Assembly: GCA_027485915.1 (NCBI GenBank)
Contig: JAIXQA010000001.1
Span: 62,001-126,000 of the forward strand
DNA: 64,000 nt
Source: Alphaproteobacteria bacterium
GTDB taxonomy: Bacteria; Pseudomonadota; Alphaproteobacteria; Caulobacterales; Aquidulcibacteraceae
Reading direction: 5' to 3'
Below, one piece after another: positions 36,126 to 44,943 of this stretch (position 1 is the first letter of the stretch; the number at the start of each line of letters is the position of its first letter). The notes below the pieces were generated by a model. The model searched no databases. It saw only the letters and a program-made list of their open reading frames with translations, and was not told the origin of the DNA. The position numbers and the translations under genes were made by a program.

Positions 36126-36602
36126 ATGACTCGCTTATTTGTGGATGCCGATGCCTGCCCCGTCAAAGATGAGGTCTATAAAGTCGCCGTCCGTTATGGC
36201 TTGCAGACTTTTGTCGTGGCCAATAGCTTCATCCAAATCCCAACCCACCCCTTGATCGAGAGATTGGTCGTCGATGCGGGGCCTGATGTTGCCGATGATT
36301 GGATCGCTGAACGATGTCGCACTGGCGATATTGTCATTACCCAAGACATTCCCTTGGCTGACAGGGCTTTGAAAGCTGGTGCACAGGCGATTGGCAACCA
36401 AGGCAAGCCTTTCACACGAGATTCGATTGGTTCCGCCTTGGCTGGTCGCGAGATTGGTGAACATCTCCGTGCAATGGGTGTGGCAACCTCTGGACCGCGC
36501 CCCTTTGCTGCTTCAGACCGATCCCGCTTTTTACAAGAACTGGACGCCGCAGTTCACCGGGCCAAGCGCGTTTTGGCTCTTGAGGCGGCTCAGCGGGGTT
36601 AA
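36126..36602 (+). CDS. YaiI/YqxD family protein (UPF0178, DUF188)
   Basis: A 158-residue protein starting with TRLFVDADACPVKDEVYKVA, the hallmark of the DUF188 family, which has a PIN-like nuclease fold with conserved acidic residues. Later conserved parts are GDIVITQDIPLADRALKAGA and FTRDSIGSALAGREI. The cellular role is not established. The start is the ATG at 36126. Confidence 0.93.
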   Translation: MTRLFVDADACPVKDEVYKVAVRYGLQTFVVANSFIQIPTHPLIERLVVDAGPDVADDWIAERCRTGDIVITQDIPLADRALKAGAQAIGNQGKPFTRDSIGSALAGREIGEHLRAMGVATSGPRPFAASDRSRFLQELDAAVHRAKRVLALEAAQRG

Positions 36603-36714
36603 CCAATTAGTGACTATAAATTCACTTGTGAATCAATTAAAAATTGTCATTGTAACCAGAGGCTTATTCCATGCGTAATCTTCGCTGAATGATGCAAACT
36701 TCAGGAGGGCCAGA

Positions 36715-36954
36715 ATGGAAATCGTCAATGGATATATGTGCCGCGACTGCACCGACGTCTCGTACGCGAAGAAGAACATCGATCCTGCCCATCCACAAGA
36801 CGGTCCTCAGCCGAGCGAGGCCACGATAAGGACCAATACTTTTGCGGACGCGGTGCAGTTTGGCGGCGCACTGCAGGGATTGAACGCGCGCCGCGAAAGC
36901 CTTTCCCAAACCGATTCCCAACCGGATCGTGCGCGCTTAAATCTTCTCGCTTAA
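36715..36954 (+). CDS. Small CxxC protein, function unknown
   Basis: A 79-residue protein with MEIVNGYMCRDCTDVSYAKKNIDPAHP at its start. The Cys-x-x-Cys pair could bind metal or act as a thiol pair. The ATG is preceded by AGGAGGG with good spacing, which favours a real gene. The C-terminal half is polar and probably flexible. I do not know a function. It ends 15 bases from the convergent ubiD-like gene. Confidence 0.65.
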   Translation: MEIVNGYMCRDCTDVSYAKKNIDPAHPQDGPQPSEATIRTNTFADAVQFGGALQGLNARRESLSQTDSQPDRARLNLLA

Positions 36955-36969
36955 AAGTACAGCCCTTAG

Positions 36970-38511
36970 TTATTTCCAGATTGGCTTGCCGGCACCAGGC
37001 AGGCCTAACCGCCCCCATTTTTCAGTCACTGTATCAATGACCTTCTTATCCATTCGGATTTCCTCGCCCCACTCACGGTGTGTTTCGGGGTGTATTTTGT
37101 TCGTCGCATCTAGCCCGATTTTGGAGCCTAATCCGCTCTCAGGACTGGCGAAGTCCAAGTAGTCGATCGGTGTACGGTCAACTAAGGTGATATCTCGGGC
37201 AGGATCCATCCTGGTGGAGACCGCCCACATCACATCCTTCCAATCGCGCGCATTAATGTCGTCATCCACGACAATGATCCATTTGGTATACATGAATTGG
37301 CGCAAGAAAGACCATGCGCCCATCATTACCCGCTTGGCATGACCCGGATAGGCCTTCTTCATTGAGATCACAGCAATCCGGTAAGAGCACCCCTCAGGGG
37401 GCAACCAAAAGTCAGTAATTTCAGGAAATTGCTGTTGAAGAAGCGGGATAAAGACCTCATTTAAGGCTTCGCCTAGAACGGATGGCTCATCCGGTGGCCG
37501 GCCCGTAAAGGTCGACAAATAGATCGGGTCCTTGCGCATGGTGATGCAAGATACTTGGAAGATTGGGAACTTTTCGACGGAGTTGTAATAGCCTGTGTGG
37601 TCGCCATAGGGACCCTCGTCAGCAAACTCATCCAGCAGCACATGGCCTTCAATAATGATTTCGGCTTCTGCCGGGACTTCTATTGGGATGGTTTTGCAGG
37701 GGACGAGGTCCAGTTTACGGCCGCGCATGAGACCTGCGAATTGATACTCACTCAATGTGTCTGGAACAGGCGTTACAGCTGCGAGAATCGTTCCGGGGTC
37801 TGCGCCAATGACAACAGCAGCGGGCAAGGGCTCAGGCTTGGTATCTTTCCAGCGCTTATAATGTTGGGCACCGCCGCGATGGGCTAGCCAACGCATGATG
37901 GCGCGATCTTTGCCTAATTGCTGCATGCGATAAATGCCAAGATTATAATTATCTTGCCGCTTTTCGCTGGGCCCTTTGGTGACGATCAATGGCCAAGTAA
38001 TTAAAGGGGCTGGCTCTCCAGGCCAGCAGCTTTGTATGGGTAGGCGCGATAAGTCGATGTCTGCGCCCTCCCACACAACTTCTTGGCAAGGTGCTTTGGC
38101 AAAAACCCCGCCTGAAATTGTATTTGGACGCATTTGCATGACTGTTTTGGCCAAGGGCAACAGGTCAAACGCTTCTTTCAGGCCACGCGGCGGTTCTGGT
38201 TGGCGCAAAAAAGCCAAAAGTTCGCCCACCTCCCGCAGGTCCTGGGCAGTGCGGCGGTCCTTACCGTCCATGGTCACACCCATAGCGACCCGTTCCACTG
38301 TGCCAAATAAGTTGGTCAGAACAGGCATGCTCGCCTTTGAGCCATCTGCCATCAAGGCGTGTTCATACAGCGTTGCAGGCCCGCCCGTGGCCAAGAGTCG
38401 GGTCTGGATCTCCGTCATCTCCAAGACAGTCGAGACCGGTTCGCGCACGCGCACCAATTTCTGCTCGCTCTCCAACCGCGCCATGAACTCGCGCATGCTT
38501 TTATAGGCCAT
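36970..38511 (-). CDS. ubiD: UbiD-family decarboxylase
   Basis: A 513-residue prenylated-FMN-dependent decarboxylase, probably 4-hydroxy-3-polyprenylbenzoate decarboxylase of ubiquinone synthesis. Family text includes [33 protein letters not shown], and the active-site region [23 protein letters not shown]-like and [21 protein letters not shown] are seen near the end. The track start at 38718 would add an unrelated leader overlapping the divergent gene, so I use the ATG giving [14 protein letters not shown]. The UbiX partner that makes prFMN is not in the window. Confidence 0.93.
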   Translation of the reverse strand: MAYKSMREFMARLESEQKLVRVREPVSTVLEMTEIQTRLLATGGPATLYEHALMADGSKASMPVLTNLFGTVERVAMGVTMDGKDRRTAQDLREVGELLAFLRQPEPPRGLKEAFDLLPLAKTVMQMRPNTISGGVFAKAPCQEVVWEGADIDLSRLPIQSCWPGEPAPLITWPLIVTKGPSEKRQDNYNLGIYRMQQLGKDRAIMRWLAHRGGAQHYKRWKDTKPEPLPAAVVIGADPGTILAAVTPVPDTLSEYQFAGLMRGRKLDLVPCKTIPIEVPAEAEIIIEGHVLLDEFADEGPYGDHTGYYNSVEKFPIFQVSCITMRKDPIYLSTFTGRPPDEPSVLGEALNEVFIPLLQQQFPEITDFWLPPEGCSYRIAVISMKKAYPGHAKRVMMGAWSFLRQFMYTKWIIVVDDDINARDWKDVMWAVSTRMDPARDITLVDRTPIDYLDFASPESGLGSKIGLDATNKIHPETHREWGEEIRMDKKVIDTVTEKWGRLGLPGAGKPIWK

Positions 38512-38672
38512 GTGTCCTCCGTCCGACCTCATGTAGTCCGAGGCAGGGGTCAGGTCATCCCTGTTTTCAGTCACGTGACAGTGCGCAGATCTGTGGGAGT
38601 TGCTTAATTTTATCCGGATGATATTGACCGAAGGTATTTTGTCCGGGTAATAACAAGTCACAGGAGCCGAAC

Positions 38673-39260
38673 ATGACCTATCAAGCCGATTTACCCGCCA
38701 TTGCCTTTGCTGGCCCAATCATGCTGGCCTTTGGCGCGCTGCGCGAAGTCGCGGCCAGCGTCAAACAGCAATTCGACAAAGACCCAAACCTTTCGGTTTT
38801 GATCTTTCATGGTGAAACCAGCCAGCCGATTGAACTTGATTTGCGGGGCAGTGTCGCCGATGTCGTCGCGCGCCTTGACCCCGTTGAGCTTGCGTCAACT
38901 CGTAAAGTTGGGCGGCCTAAATTGGGTGTCGCTGCCCGCGAAGTCACGCTGCTCCCGCGCCACTGGGACTGGCTAGCCCGTCAACCGGGCGGGGCGAGCG
39001 TCACCTTGCGCAAATTGGTTGAGGCTGCGCGTCGGGAGACCGAAGGCGCAAGCGCGATCACGGAAGGCCGCGATGCGCTCTATCGGTTTATGGCAGCGGT
39101 GGCAGGTAATGCGCCGGATTATGACGAGGTATCTCGAGCGCTGTTTGCAGGCCAGAAAGCGCGCTTTTTATCCTTGATTGCAAGCTGGCCCAATGATGTA
39201 CAAGCCCATCTTCACCACCTCAGCAGTCGGGCATTCGCCGACGAAAGGCAAGGCGCATGA
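38673..39260 (+). CDS. DUF2239 protein
   Basis: A 195-residue protein matching DUF2239: [20 protein letters not shown] near the start, [30 protein letters not shown] in the middle, and [24 protein letters not shown] later. Family function is unknown; the centre resembles a DNA-binding or ribbon-helix-helix-like segment ([11 protein letters not shown]...[14 protein letters not shown]). Its stop overlaps an AAA/P-loop gene by four bases, so the two are probably coupled. Confidence 0.88.
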   Translation: MTYQADLPAIAFAGPIMLAFGALREVAASVKQQFDKDPNLSVLIFHGETSQPIELDLRGSVADVVARLDPVELASTRKVGRPKLGVAAREVTLLPRHWDWLARQPGGASVTLRKLVEAARRETEGASAITEGRDALYRFMAAVAGNAPDYDEVSRALFAGQKARFLSLIASWPNDVQAHLHHLSSRAFADERQGA

Positions 39261-39763
39261 CAGAAGCAGCTTTTCACTTAATCTGTGGCTCGACTGGGGC
39301 CGGTAAGTCGACCTATTCGCAAGCACTGGCGCTCGAGCTTGGCGGTCTCCACTTTGCTATTGATCGTTGGATGGTGACCTTGTTTTGGCAGGACAGCCCC
39401 CAGCCTATCCAGTTTGATTGGACGATGACGCGTATTGATCGCTGTGAAGCGATAATCTTCGAAACGGCAAAACAAGCTGTCTCGATCGGCGCGCCAGCGA
39501 TTTTAGACCTAGGTTTTACCAAAGCGGCGCACCGGCAGAAGTTCGCTCAGCTAGCTGCTGAAGCGAATATCCCGGTCGTGCTGCATGTACTTGATGTACC
39601 GGTTGAGACCCGTTGGGCCCGCGTTGAAGGTCGCAATGCGAAAAGAGGCGAAACCTACGCCATGGAGGTCGATCGTTCGATGTTTGATTTTGTCGAAACC
39701 ATGTGGGAATTGCCAGATGCTGCCGAGATGACTGCACTAAATGGCCGCCTTGTGGGGTCTTGA
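39257..39763 (+). CDS. P-loop kinase-like AAA protein
   Basis: A 168-residue protein of the AAA_33 / zeta-toxin-like P-loop kinase group. The Walker A is LICGSTGAGKSTYSQ (residues 8-20), there is a possible Walker B-type Asp in APAILDLGFTK, and a lid region has RVEGRNAKRGETYAMEVDRSMFD. Relatives phosphorylate small molecules or act in antibiotic resistance, but the substrate is unknown. It is translationally coupled to the DUF2239 gene and convergent, back to back, with the GNAT gene. Confidence 0.82.
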   Translation: MTEAAFHLICGSTGAGKSTYSQALALELGGLHFAIDRWMVTLFWQDSPQPIQFDWTMTRIDRCEAIIFETAKQAVSIGAPAILDLGFTKAAHRQKFAQLAAEANIPVVLHVLDVPVETRWARVEGRNAKRGETYAMEVDRSMFDFVETMWELPDAAEMTALNGRLVGS

Positions 39764-40081
39764 TTAGGATTCCACCAACTCCAGCCAAGCAGGGTGACGC
39801 TCAATCCAACGGGCCACATAGGAGCATTGAGGCACGATGCGGACTTGGTCCTGTCGCGCTAAACTCAGGGCTGCTTCAGTCAGAATTGCCGCCAAGCCTT
39901 GACCGTTTAACGCTGGCGGGACGAAAGTGTGATCTAAAACGCGCGTTCCATCACGCCGGTGATGCCAAGTGATCTCGCATAATTTAGGGCCAGAAGCGCT
40001 TTCACGGACAAGGGTCAGGCGCGCGCGACCAGCCCCCAAATCCTCAAAGATTGGCTCAGATCCAATAGTCATCTGCCTCAT
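39764..40081 (-). CDS. GNAT-family N-acetyltransferase, short YjdJ-type
   Basis: A 105-residue protein of the short GNAT family. The core RVLDHTFVPPALNGQGLAAILTEAALSLAR fits the acetyl-CoA pyrophosphate-binding loop (here ppxLnGqGLa), and IVPQCSYVARWIERHP matches the typical end of the family. The substrate is unknown. It is the last gene of a minus-strand esterase-DUF2237-GNAT series with four-base overlap. Confidence 0.85.
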   Translation of the reverse strand: MRQMTIGSEPIFEDLGAGRARLTLVRESASGPKLCEITWHHRRDGTRVLDHTFVPPALNGQGLAAILTEAALSLARQDQVRIVPQCSYVARWIERHPAWLELVES

Positions 40082-40458
40082 GCCACCGCTGCATAGGCTT
40101 TTAGAGTTTCGAGCGGCACCACGACCAAGGCTTCTTCATGGGTGGCTTCCAAGCGGATCGGTGGGGCACAGCCCGCATCAAGCGCATCCTTCCATCGTGT
40201 TAAGCAAACGCACCACTGGTCGCCGGGCTTTAGTCCTGCAAACCGGTATTCGGGTCGTGGCGTCACGAGGTCATTCCCCGCACGCAATTGATGCGCTAGG
40301 AACGCTTCGGTTACCACGGCACAAACAACATGCGTACCGTGGTCGAGTCCTTCTGTCTCACAACAACCGTTGCGGAACCACCCCGTCAGCGGGTTCATCG
40401 AGCATACCTCTAGAGGGCCGCCGAGAACATTGCAGGCATCAGGATCAAAACGGCGCAT
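40078..40458 (-). CDS. DUF2237 protein
   Basis: A 126-residue protein of DUF2237, strongly conserved: NVLGGPLEVCSMNPLTGWFRNGCCETE near the N-terminus, then GNDLVTPRPEYRFAGLKPGDQWCVC and APPIRLEATHEEAL. Several conserved Cys suggest metal or redox chemistry; the function is unknown. I start it at the ATG overlapping the esterase stop (TGATG) rather than the track's upstream Met. Confidence 0.88.
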   Translation of the reverse strand: MRRFDPDACNVLGGPLEVCSMNPLTGWFRNGCCETEGLDHGTHVVCAVVTEAFLAHQLRAGNDLVTPRPEYRFAGLKPGDQWCVCLTRWKDALDAGCAPPIRLEATHEEALVVVPLETLKAYAAVA

Positions 40459-41324
40459 CAGCTTTTGACTTGGCTTTGGCAACCGGGATAGCCGGCGGCC
40501 CTTTGTTCTTGGATAAAGTTGACCGTATCGGCGAGAGTAGGCGCGCTGCGCCGCACCACCGGCGAAATTGCGCCAAGGATATAGAGGTGCTCGACACCGG
40601 AATAGAGCTTTACTTCTGCTAAATTCTTATGCTCGGCTAAGGCGGCAGCCAATTGCTCGCTCCGCTTTGGGTCCACCGTTGTGTCCTTAGTGCCGTGCAG
40701 CAACAACATTGGTGGGGCTTTATTGGCGACAAAATTGATGGGCTTGGTGCTGGGCAGGATTTCGGTCGGGAAAATGCGCTTAAAGACCGGCTCAACGGGG
40801 GTGAAGTCATAAGGCCCTGCAATCCCAATCACGCCCTTTGCCGCGTCACATATGCTGGTACCTTCCGCGGCAAGGAATTCAGGGTCGAGCGCGATCATCG
40901 CGGCAATATGGGCTCCAGCTGAGTGCCCCGCAATAAACACAGGCCGACCCTTGGCAATAGACTTTTGGGTATAGGCCAGCGCCTTAGCCCCATCTTCGAC
41001 AAAGGCAGGGAAGATCACGTCAGGATGCAAGCGATAGTTGACGATGACGGTTTGAATGCCACGCGCGGCAAACGCGGAGCCTAAAAATTTATAGTCATCC
41101 TTTGAGCCATATTGCCAAGACCCGCCGTGATAGAACACCAGAACTGGGGTATCGGCCTGCATGACCTTTGGGGAATAAATATCCAGCATATGGCGCGGCA
41201 GTGGGCCATAGCTCATGTCGTGCTGAACAGGCCCGGGCGTTTGGGCAACGAGGTTGAGCACTTGAGGGCCAGAGCAGGCGCTAAGGCTGCAAAGTGCAAG
41301 CATGGCAGCAAACCATTGTTTCAT
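40458..41324 (-). CDS. Alpha/beta hydrolase (esterase) with lipoprotein-type signal
   Basis: A 288-residue hydrolase. The N-terminus MLALCSLSACSGPQVLN carries a lipobox-like LSAC, so membrane attachment is likely. The oxyanion motif FYHGGSWQYGS, nucleophile elbow FIAGHSAGAHIAAM, acid in GTKDTTVDPKRS and His in SGVEHLYIL give a full catalytic set, resembling carboxylesterases of the BD-FAE/hormone-sensitive lipase type. Its natural ester substrate is unknown. It overlaps DUF2237 downstream. Confidence 0.88.
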   Translation of the reverse strand: MKQWFAAMLALCSLSACSGPQVLNLVAQTPGPVQHDMSYGPLPRHMLDIYSPKVMQADTPVLVFYHGGSWQYGSKDDYKFLGSAFAARGIQTVIVNYRLHPDVIFPAFVEDGAKALAYTQKSIAKGRPVFIAGHSAGAHIAAMIALDPEFLAAEGTSICDAAKGVIGIAGPYDFTPVEPVFKRIFPTEILPSTKPINFVANKAPPMLLLHGTKDTTVDPKRSEQLAAALAEHKNLAEVKLYSGVEHLYILGAISPVVRRSAPTLADTVNFIQEQRAAGYPGCQSQVKS

Positions 41325-41416
41325 CGTGATTCCCTCTCCAAGGATTTGCGCTTTGGGCGTGTCGCCTATTACATAGGCTGATCTTAAGCCTCTTCAATCG
41401 AACTTAGCGCCAACGG

Positions 41417-42064
41417 TCAAGCAAAGCCCCAAACGCGAGTCACCTTTACGTCCTGATCTTCCAAGTCTCGCGAGACTTCGATTTGGTAGCATGCAAGTTC
41501 CTTAAGGCCATTTTTGGGCAAATAGGTTCGGCCAGGATCGCCGACTAAGACCGTCATTCCTGCCTGCTGGCACTGTTTTAGCCACGCATATAAGGGCTCG
41601 GCGATCTCGCGCTCATAAAATAAATCTCCGACCAGTAGGACGTCAGTTTCAAGATGTTGCCCGATGATGTCGCCCAGATGGGTCGAAAGCTCAACGCCAT
41701 TTACTCCCGCATTCAGATCAATGGCGGCTATTGAGTAAGGATCAATATCGACTGCTGTCACATGGCCTGCGCCACACAGCTTGGCGGCAATCGCAACTAA
41801 GCCAGAGCCAGAAGCCAGATCATAGACCTGCTTGCCTTTGACCACTTCGGGATGGTCGAGCAGATAGCGGGCCAAAGCCTGACCACCTGCCCAAGCGAAT
41901 GCCCAAAATGGTAATGGCAGCCCTTGCTGGTCCAACTCATCCGCGCTCAATTGCCACAAGGCCACTGCTTCATCGGCCAAATATAGTTTGATCTCGGGGC
42001 AATGGGGCGGCTTAAGCAGTCGCGTATTGTCCAGAATGAAATTGGCGTTGGGAAGATTTTTCAT
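41417..42064 (-). CDS. Class I SAM-dependent methyltransferase (PrmA/ETFB-KMT-like)
   Basis: A 215-residue methyltransferase. The SAM-binding motif is VYDLASGSGLVAIAAKLCGAGHVTAVDIDPYSI (read in part), and DVLLVGDLFYEREIAEPLYAW forms the motif-IV-like region. The opening NTRLLKPPHCPEIKLYLADEAVALW resembles the methyltransferase-16/ETFB lysine methyltransferase group, so a protein lysine substrate is plausible but unproven. It stands alone on the minus strand. Confidence 0.85.
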   Translation of the reverse strand: MKNLPNANFILDNTRLLKPPHCPEIKLYLADEAVALWQLSADELDQQGLPLPFWAFAWAGGQALARYLLDHPEVVKGKQVYDLASGSGLVAIAAKLCGAGHVTAVDIDPYSIAAIDLNAGVNGVELSTHLGDIIGQHLETDVLLVGDLFYEREIAEPLYAWLKQCQQAGMTVLVGDPGRTYLPKNGLKELACYQIEVSRDLEDQDVKVTRVWGFA

Positions 42065-42278
42065 GTCTACTTATCTCTGCAACAATGGTGCAGCCCTGTG
42101 CGAGCTTAGCAGCCGCTGACAATCTGCACCAACTGTGATTGACAAGCCCAAGCTCGCGTATAGCTTGGTCCCACATCGTAAGTTGTGTTTAAAGAGCAAA
42201 ACAGAATGGGGCAGGGGGACTTACGATTTTTGGTAAAATGGCTGTCGTCCTGTTTTGTTTGATTTTTTGGGGGAAAGT

Positions 42279-42698
42279 ATGAAATTGAAATTAGCTGCTT
42301 TGGTTGTGGTGTCAGCGATGTCTCTGTCTGGATGTGCCACGATCACCCGCGGTACAAATACCACGTTCACGGTTGAAACCATGCCTTCTGGCGCGACGGT
42401 TGCAACGACAAATGGCTATGGTTGCTTGGCAACGCCATGCACCTTCAAGATGCCACGCAAGTCTGAGTTCACAGTCACGATCACTAAGCCCGGCTACAAA
42501 ACCTATACTGGCACAGTGGTGACGAAAGTGGCAGGCGCAGGCGGTGCTGCCATGGCTGGCAATGTTCTTGTTGGCGGCCTGATTGGTGCTGGTGTTGACG
42601 CGAGTTCAGGGGCCATGTTGGACTTAGTCCCAAATCCAATGAAAGTAACCTTGGAGCCAGAGGGGGCGGTTACGCCAGCTAGCGCGCCCAATAGCTAA
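42279..42698 (+). CDS. PEGA-domain lipoprotein
   Basis: A 139-residue lipoprotein. The signal peptide with lipobox reads ALVVVSAMSLSGCATI (Cys about residue 19). A PEGA-like beta domain follows: TVETMPSGATVATTNGYGCLATPCTFKMPRKSEFTVTITKPGYKTY. The C-terminal half is Gly/Ala-rich (GAGGAAMAGNVLVGGLIGAG). PEGA domains are surface or periplasmic binding modules with no enzyme activity. The start is the ATG at 42279 after a G-rich site; the track's start at 42255 is rejected. A terminator follows. Confidence 0.85.
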   Translation: MKLKLAALVVVSAMSLSGCATITRGTNTTFTVETMPSGATVATTNGYGCLATPCTFKMPRKSEFTVTITKPGYKTYTGTVVTKVAGAGGAAMAGNVLVGGLIGAGVDASSGAMLDLVPNPMKVTLEPEGAVTPASAPNS

Positions 42699-42723
42699 AT
42701 CATCTATAAATCAGAATATTAAG

Positions 42724-42761
42724 GGCCCGCTTCGACGTTCGAAGTGGGCCTCTTTCGTTTT
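42724..42761 (+). terminator. Rho-independent terminator after the PEGA lipoprotein gene
   Basis: A 12-bp stem GGCCCGCTTCGA / TCGAAGTGGGCC (one G-T wobble), loop CGT, is followed by TCTTTCGTTTT. It lies 26 bases after the plus-strand stop and may also slow transcripts from the convergent desaturase gene. Confidence 0.85.
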
Positions 42762-42775
42762 GGCCAGCGCTTCGA

Positions 42776-43702
42776 TCAGGCCTGTTTGGCCGTCGCAAGC
42801 GCCAAGATTTGCCGATAGCCCTGTTTGATCTCCATGCGCTCCGTCAGGCCTTTTTGTTTCAAAAGGGCATGCGTTGCTTCGAGCCGATAGCAGGGAATAT
42901 ACATCCACAAATGGTGCTCGGCATGGAAATGGACCCAATAGGGCGCAATCAACAGCCGCTCTATGGGATTGGCATAAGTGGTACGGGCCAGTCGCCAAGG
43001 GTCGCTAGGGTCTGGCGTTGCGCAGGCATGTTCGCCGATATTGCGTAAGCGCGTGACAGCCGGATACCAACTTGCTTGGGCAATCAGCCAAATGGTGAAG
43101 AAAGCAAAAGCTTGGCCCGCAGCCGCAAACACCACAAAGATGAGGGCCTGTGCGCCAAGAAACGTTAGGGCTGCAGAGCGCGCTTCAGGACTTGCTTTGC
43201 CCGGTGCGCGTAGAAATCCCCAAAGTGGCCTGAGTGTTTGCTTGAAAAACGTTTGACCGCTCAAATCGCGGATTAGCTTACGCTGATAGCTCTTCTTGCT
43301 AATCGGGAAATGGGCGGCGAGGCCAAGGTCTGGATCGTCGCTTTGTTGCGTATGGCGGTGGTGGGACAAATGATAAGGCCGATAGCGGTGGAGGGATGCC
43401 CCCACCGGCGCGCCGCACAACCAGTGACCCACAAAATCATTGAGCTTCTGATCGGTGCTGAGGCCACCGTGAGCGGCCTCATGCATCAAGATGGCGAGGC
43501 CCAATTGGCGCGCGCCGACGATCATCACCGCAATCAGCCAGGTCAAAGGGTTTGGTGCCCAAGCAAAAAGCGCTACTGCCAAGCCGATCAGTACCCAAGC
43601 ATGTGCCACCAGCCCCAAGCCAATCCAGTCATTGCGCTGGCGCAGGCTGGCCCATTCTTCGGGCGAAAAGATGGTTTTGGGATCAATCGTGGGCGCTGGC
43701 AT
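42776..43702 (-). CDS. Membrane fatty acid desaturase-family protein
   Basis: A 308-residue membrane protein. The three His boxes of the di-iron desaturases are intact: HEAAHGGL, HLSHHRHTQQ and HFHAEHHLWM. Hydrophobic helices flank them. Substrate may be a fatty acid or another lipid or carotenoid; sequence alone does not decide. It is the last gene of the ubiA-alkA-like-CpcT/CpeT-like-nnrU operon on the minus strand, three bases after nnrU. Confidence 0.88.
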   Translation of the reverse strand: MPAPTIDPKTIFSPEEWASLRQRNDWIGLGLVAHAWVLIGLAVALFAWAPNPLTWLIAVMIVGARQLGLAILMHEAAHGGLSTDQKLNDFVGHWLCGAPVGASLHRYRPYHLSHHRHTQQSDDPDLGLAAHFPISKKSYQRKLIRDLSGQTFFKQTLRPLWGFLRAPGKASPEARSAALTFLGAQALIFVVFAAAGQAFAFFTIWLIAQASWYPAVTRLRNIGEHACATPDPSDPWRLARTTYANPIERLLIAPYWVHFHAEHHLWMYIPCYRLEATHALLKQKGLTERMEIKQGYRQILALATAKQA

Positions 43703-43705
43703 GAG

Positions 43706-44266
43706 CTAACCAAATACACTGACGCCGATCAGCAATTTGTGCAGACCTGCGATAAACCCAACCCAAACGGCTACCCCGCCGCCAATTGCAATCCAGTCGC
43801 CCCTTCCCATCGGCAAGCTCACGCGCTCAGCCTTGCCGAGACGAATGCGGGCAAACAAGGCCCAAGCAAAGAAGCTGCCGAATAGCAGGATCGAGCCTAA
43901 GTCACCATTGGCCAGAAGGTGCGCCAAAGCCCAGATCTTAACCGATGCCAACATGGGATGGACGACAGCTGCTTTGATTTTGCCCGGTGAATAGGCCGAA
44001 ACCAAGAGGATCATCACCGGCAGCATGAGGAGGAGGGTAATGTGGCTGAGGAAAGTTGGCGGTGTCCAGACTGGGACCATACCCGCTGCGCGATATTGGC
44101 CATAGCCATAAATCAACAGGACAAAGCCCGCCAAGCTGATCAAGGAAAACACCCCACGATAAGGTTGCGCGCCCAATTTTTCTGCCATTTGATCTCGCGG
44201 CCCACGAAACCTCACAAAGGCATGTGAGCCCAAGAAGATGATCAGGCCTAATATTAAGAGGGTCAT
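43706..44266 (-). CDS. NnrU-family membrane protein
   Basis: A 186-residue polytopic membrane protein of the NnrU family (RGPRDQMAEKLGAQPYRGVFSL near the start, VHPMLASVKIWALAHLLANGD in the middle, GLHKLLIGV near the end). Some members are linked to nitric oxide or nitrite metabolism, others to isoprenoid biosynthesis by homology to carotenoid isomerases (Z-ISO). Which applies here is unknown. It overlaps the upstream lipoprotein gene by four bases. Confidence 0.88.
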   Translation of the reverse strand: MTLLILGLIIFLGSHAFVRFRGPRDQMAEKLGAQPYRGVFSLISLAGFVLLIYGYGQYRAAGMVPVWTPPTFLSHITLLLMLPVMILLVSAYSPGKIKAAVVHPMLASVKIWALAHLLANGDLGSILLFGSFFAWALFARIRLGKAERVSLPMGRGDWIAIGGGVAVWVGFIAGLHKLLIGVSVFG

Positions 44267-44943
44267 GGGGCAGGTCCTTTTTTGATGAATTGATAGGCGG
44301 GGCCGCCGGGTACCTTAAACGCATAGGCACCAGTTTCTAGCATGCCGTGCTCTTGATAACTGAAACTTTTGCCATCTAGGACAAGCTCGGCGGATAAAGT
44401 CATTTTCCGGCCAGAGCGCGCGGTGATGGAACAGGTTGCGGGGATTGATGCGATCCAACCAGTGGCGGTTTCAATGACCGGCAGACTGCACGCGGGGCCG
44501 TAAGCGGTCAAATCACCGAAGGTCACTTTTTGGAAGCGGTCCGTGCCGGGTGGAGCGCCTGAATAGGCTTCAAGGTTTTTGAAGGCGTAAAAGTCCATCA
44601 CCGTCTCGCCACTTGCTTGCGGGCGAAATACCCACAGGCGTTGCCGACTGATTGGACCGCTGGCATCGCCGCTGCGCCAAACGAGATAGATTGCCCGATC
44701 CTTTGGCCCGGCAATTTTAGGGGCTTTAACTTCAATGAACTCTGCGCTTTGGGCATCCAACCAAGGATAGGGGTTTCCAGCGGCCTGCGGTCGCAGCAGA
44801 TCGGCTGGTGCGGCTTTGATTTGGGCTTGATTATCCCATACCCCGATTAAGGCTTGGCCAGGGCTGCTGGAAAGGTGCCCCGTCACACTCGCACAAGCGG
44901 TTAGGTAAAGACTGAGCGTGGCGACGAGCCAGCTCTTAAGCAT
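44263..44943 (-). CDS. Lipoprotein resembling CpcT/CpeT chromophore lyases
   Basis: A 226-residue protein with a lipobox (LYLTACASV, Cys about residue 17). The body begins GVWDNQAQ, like the G.fsN..Q start of the CpcT/CpeT fold, and later has RQRLWVFRP, DFYAFKNLEAY, YGPACSLPV and FSYQEHGMLETGAYAFKVPGG. This matches the CpcT/CpeT family pattern of paired Cys and a final GG-aromatic element. Cyanobacterial members attach bilins to phycobiliproteins, but this host has no such proteins in view, so the function must differ. Moderate confidence. Confidence 0.6.
   Translation of the reverse strand: MLKSWLVATLSLYLTACASVTGHLSSSPGQALIGVWDNQAQIKAAPADLLRPQAAGNPYPWLDAQSAEFIEVKAPKIAGPKDRAIYLVWRSGDASGPISRQRLWVFRPQASGETVMDFYAFKNLEAYSGAPPGTDRFQKVTFGDLTAYGPACSLPVIETATGWIASIPATCSITARSGRKMTLSAELVLDGKSFSYQEHGMLETGAYAFKVPGGPAYQFIKKGPAP

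Noticed and set aside
38512-38718. N-terminal extension of UbiD in the ORF track
   Set aside because: It overlaps the divergent DUF2239 gene and adds sequence unlike the family; the ATG at 38511 fits.
42139-42164. TTGACA and TATAGC as a promoter for the PEGA lipoprotein
   Set aside because: The spacer is only 14 bases, too short for a normal sigma-70 promoter.
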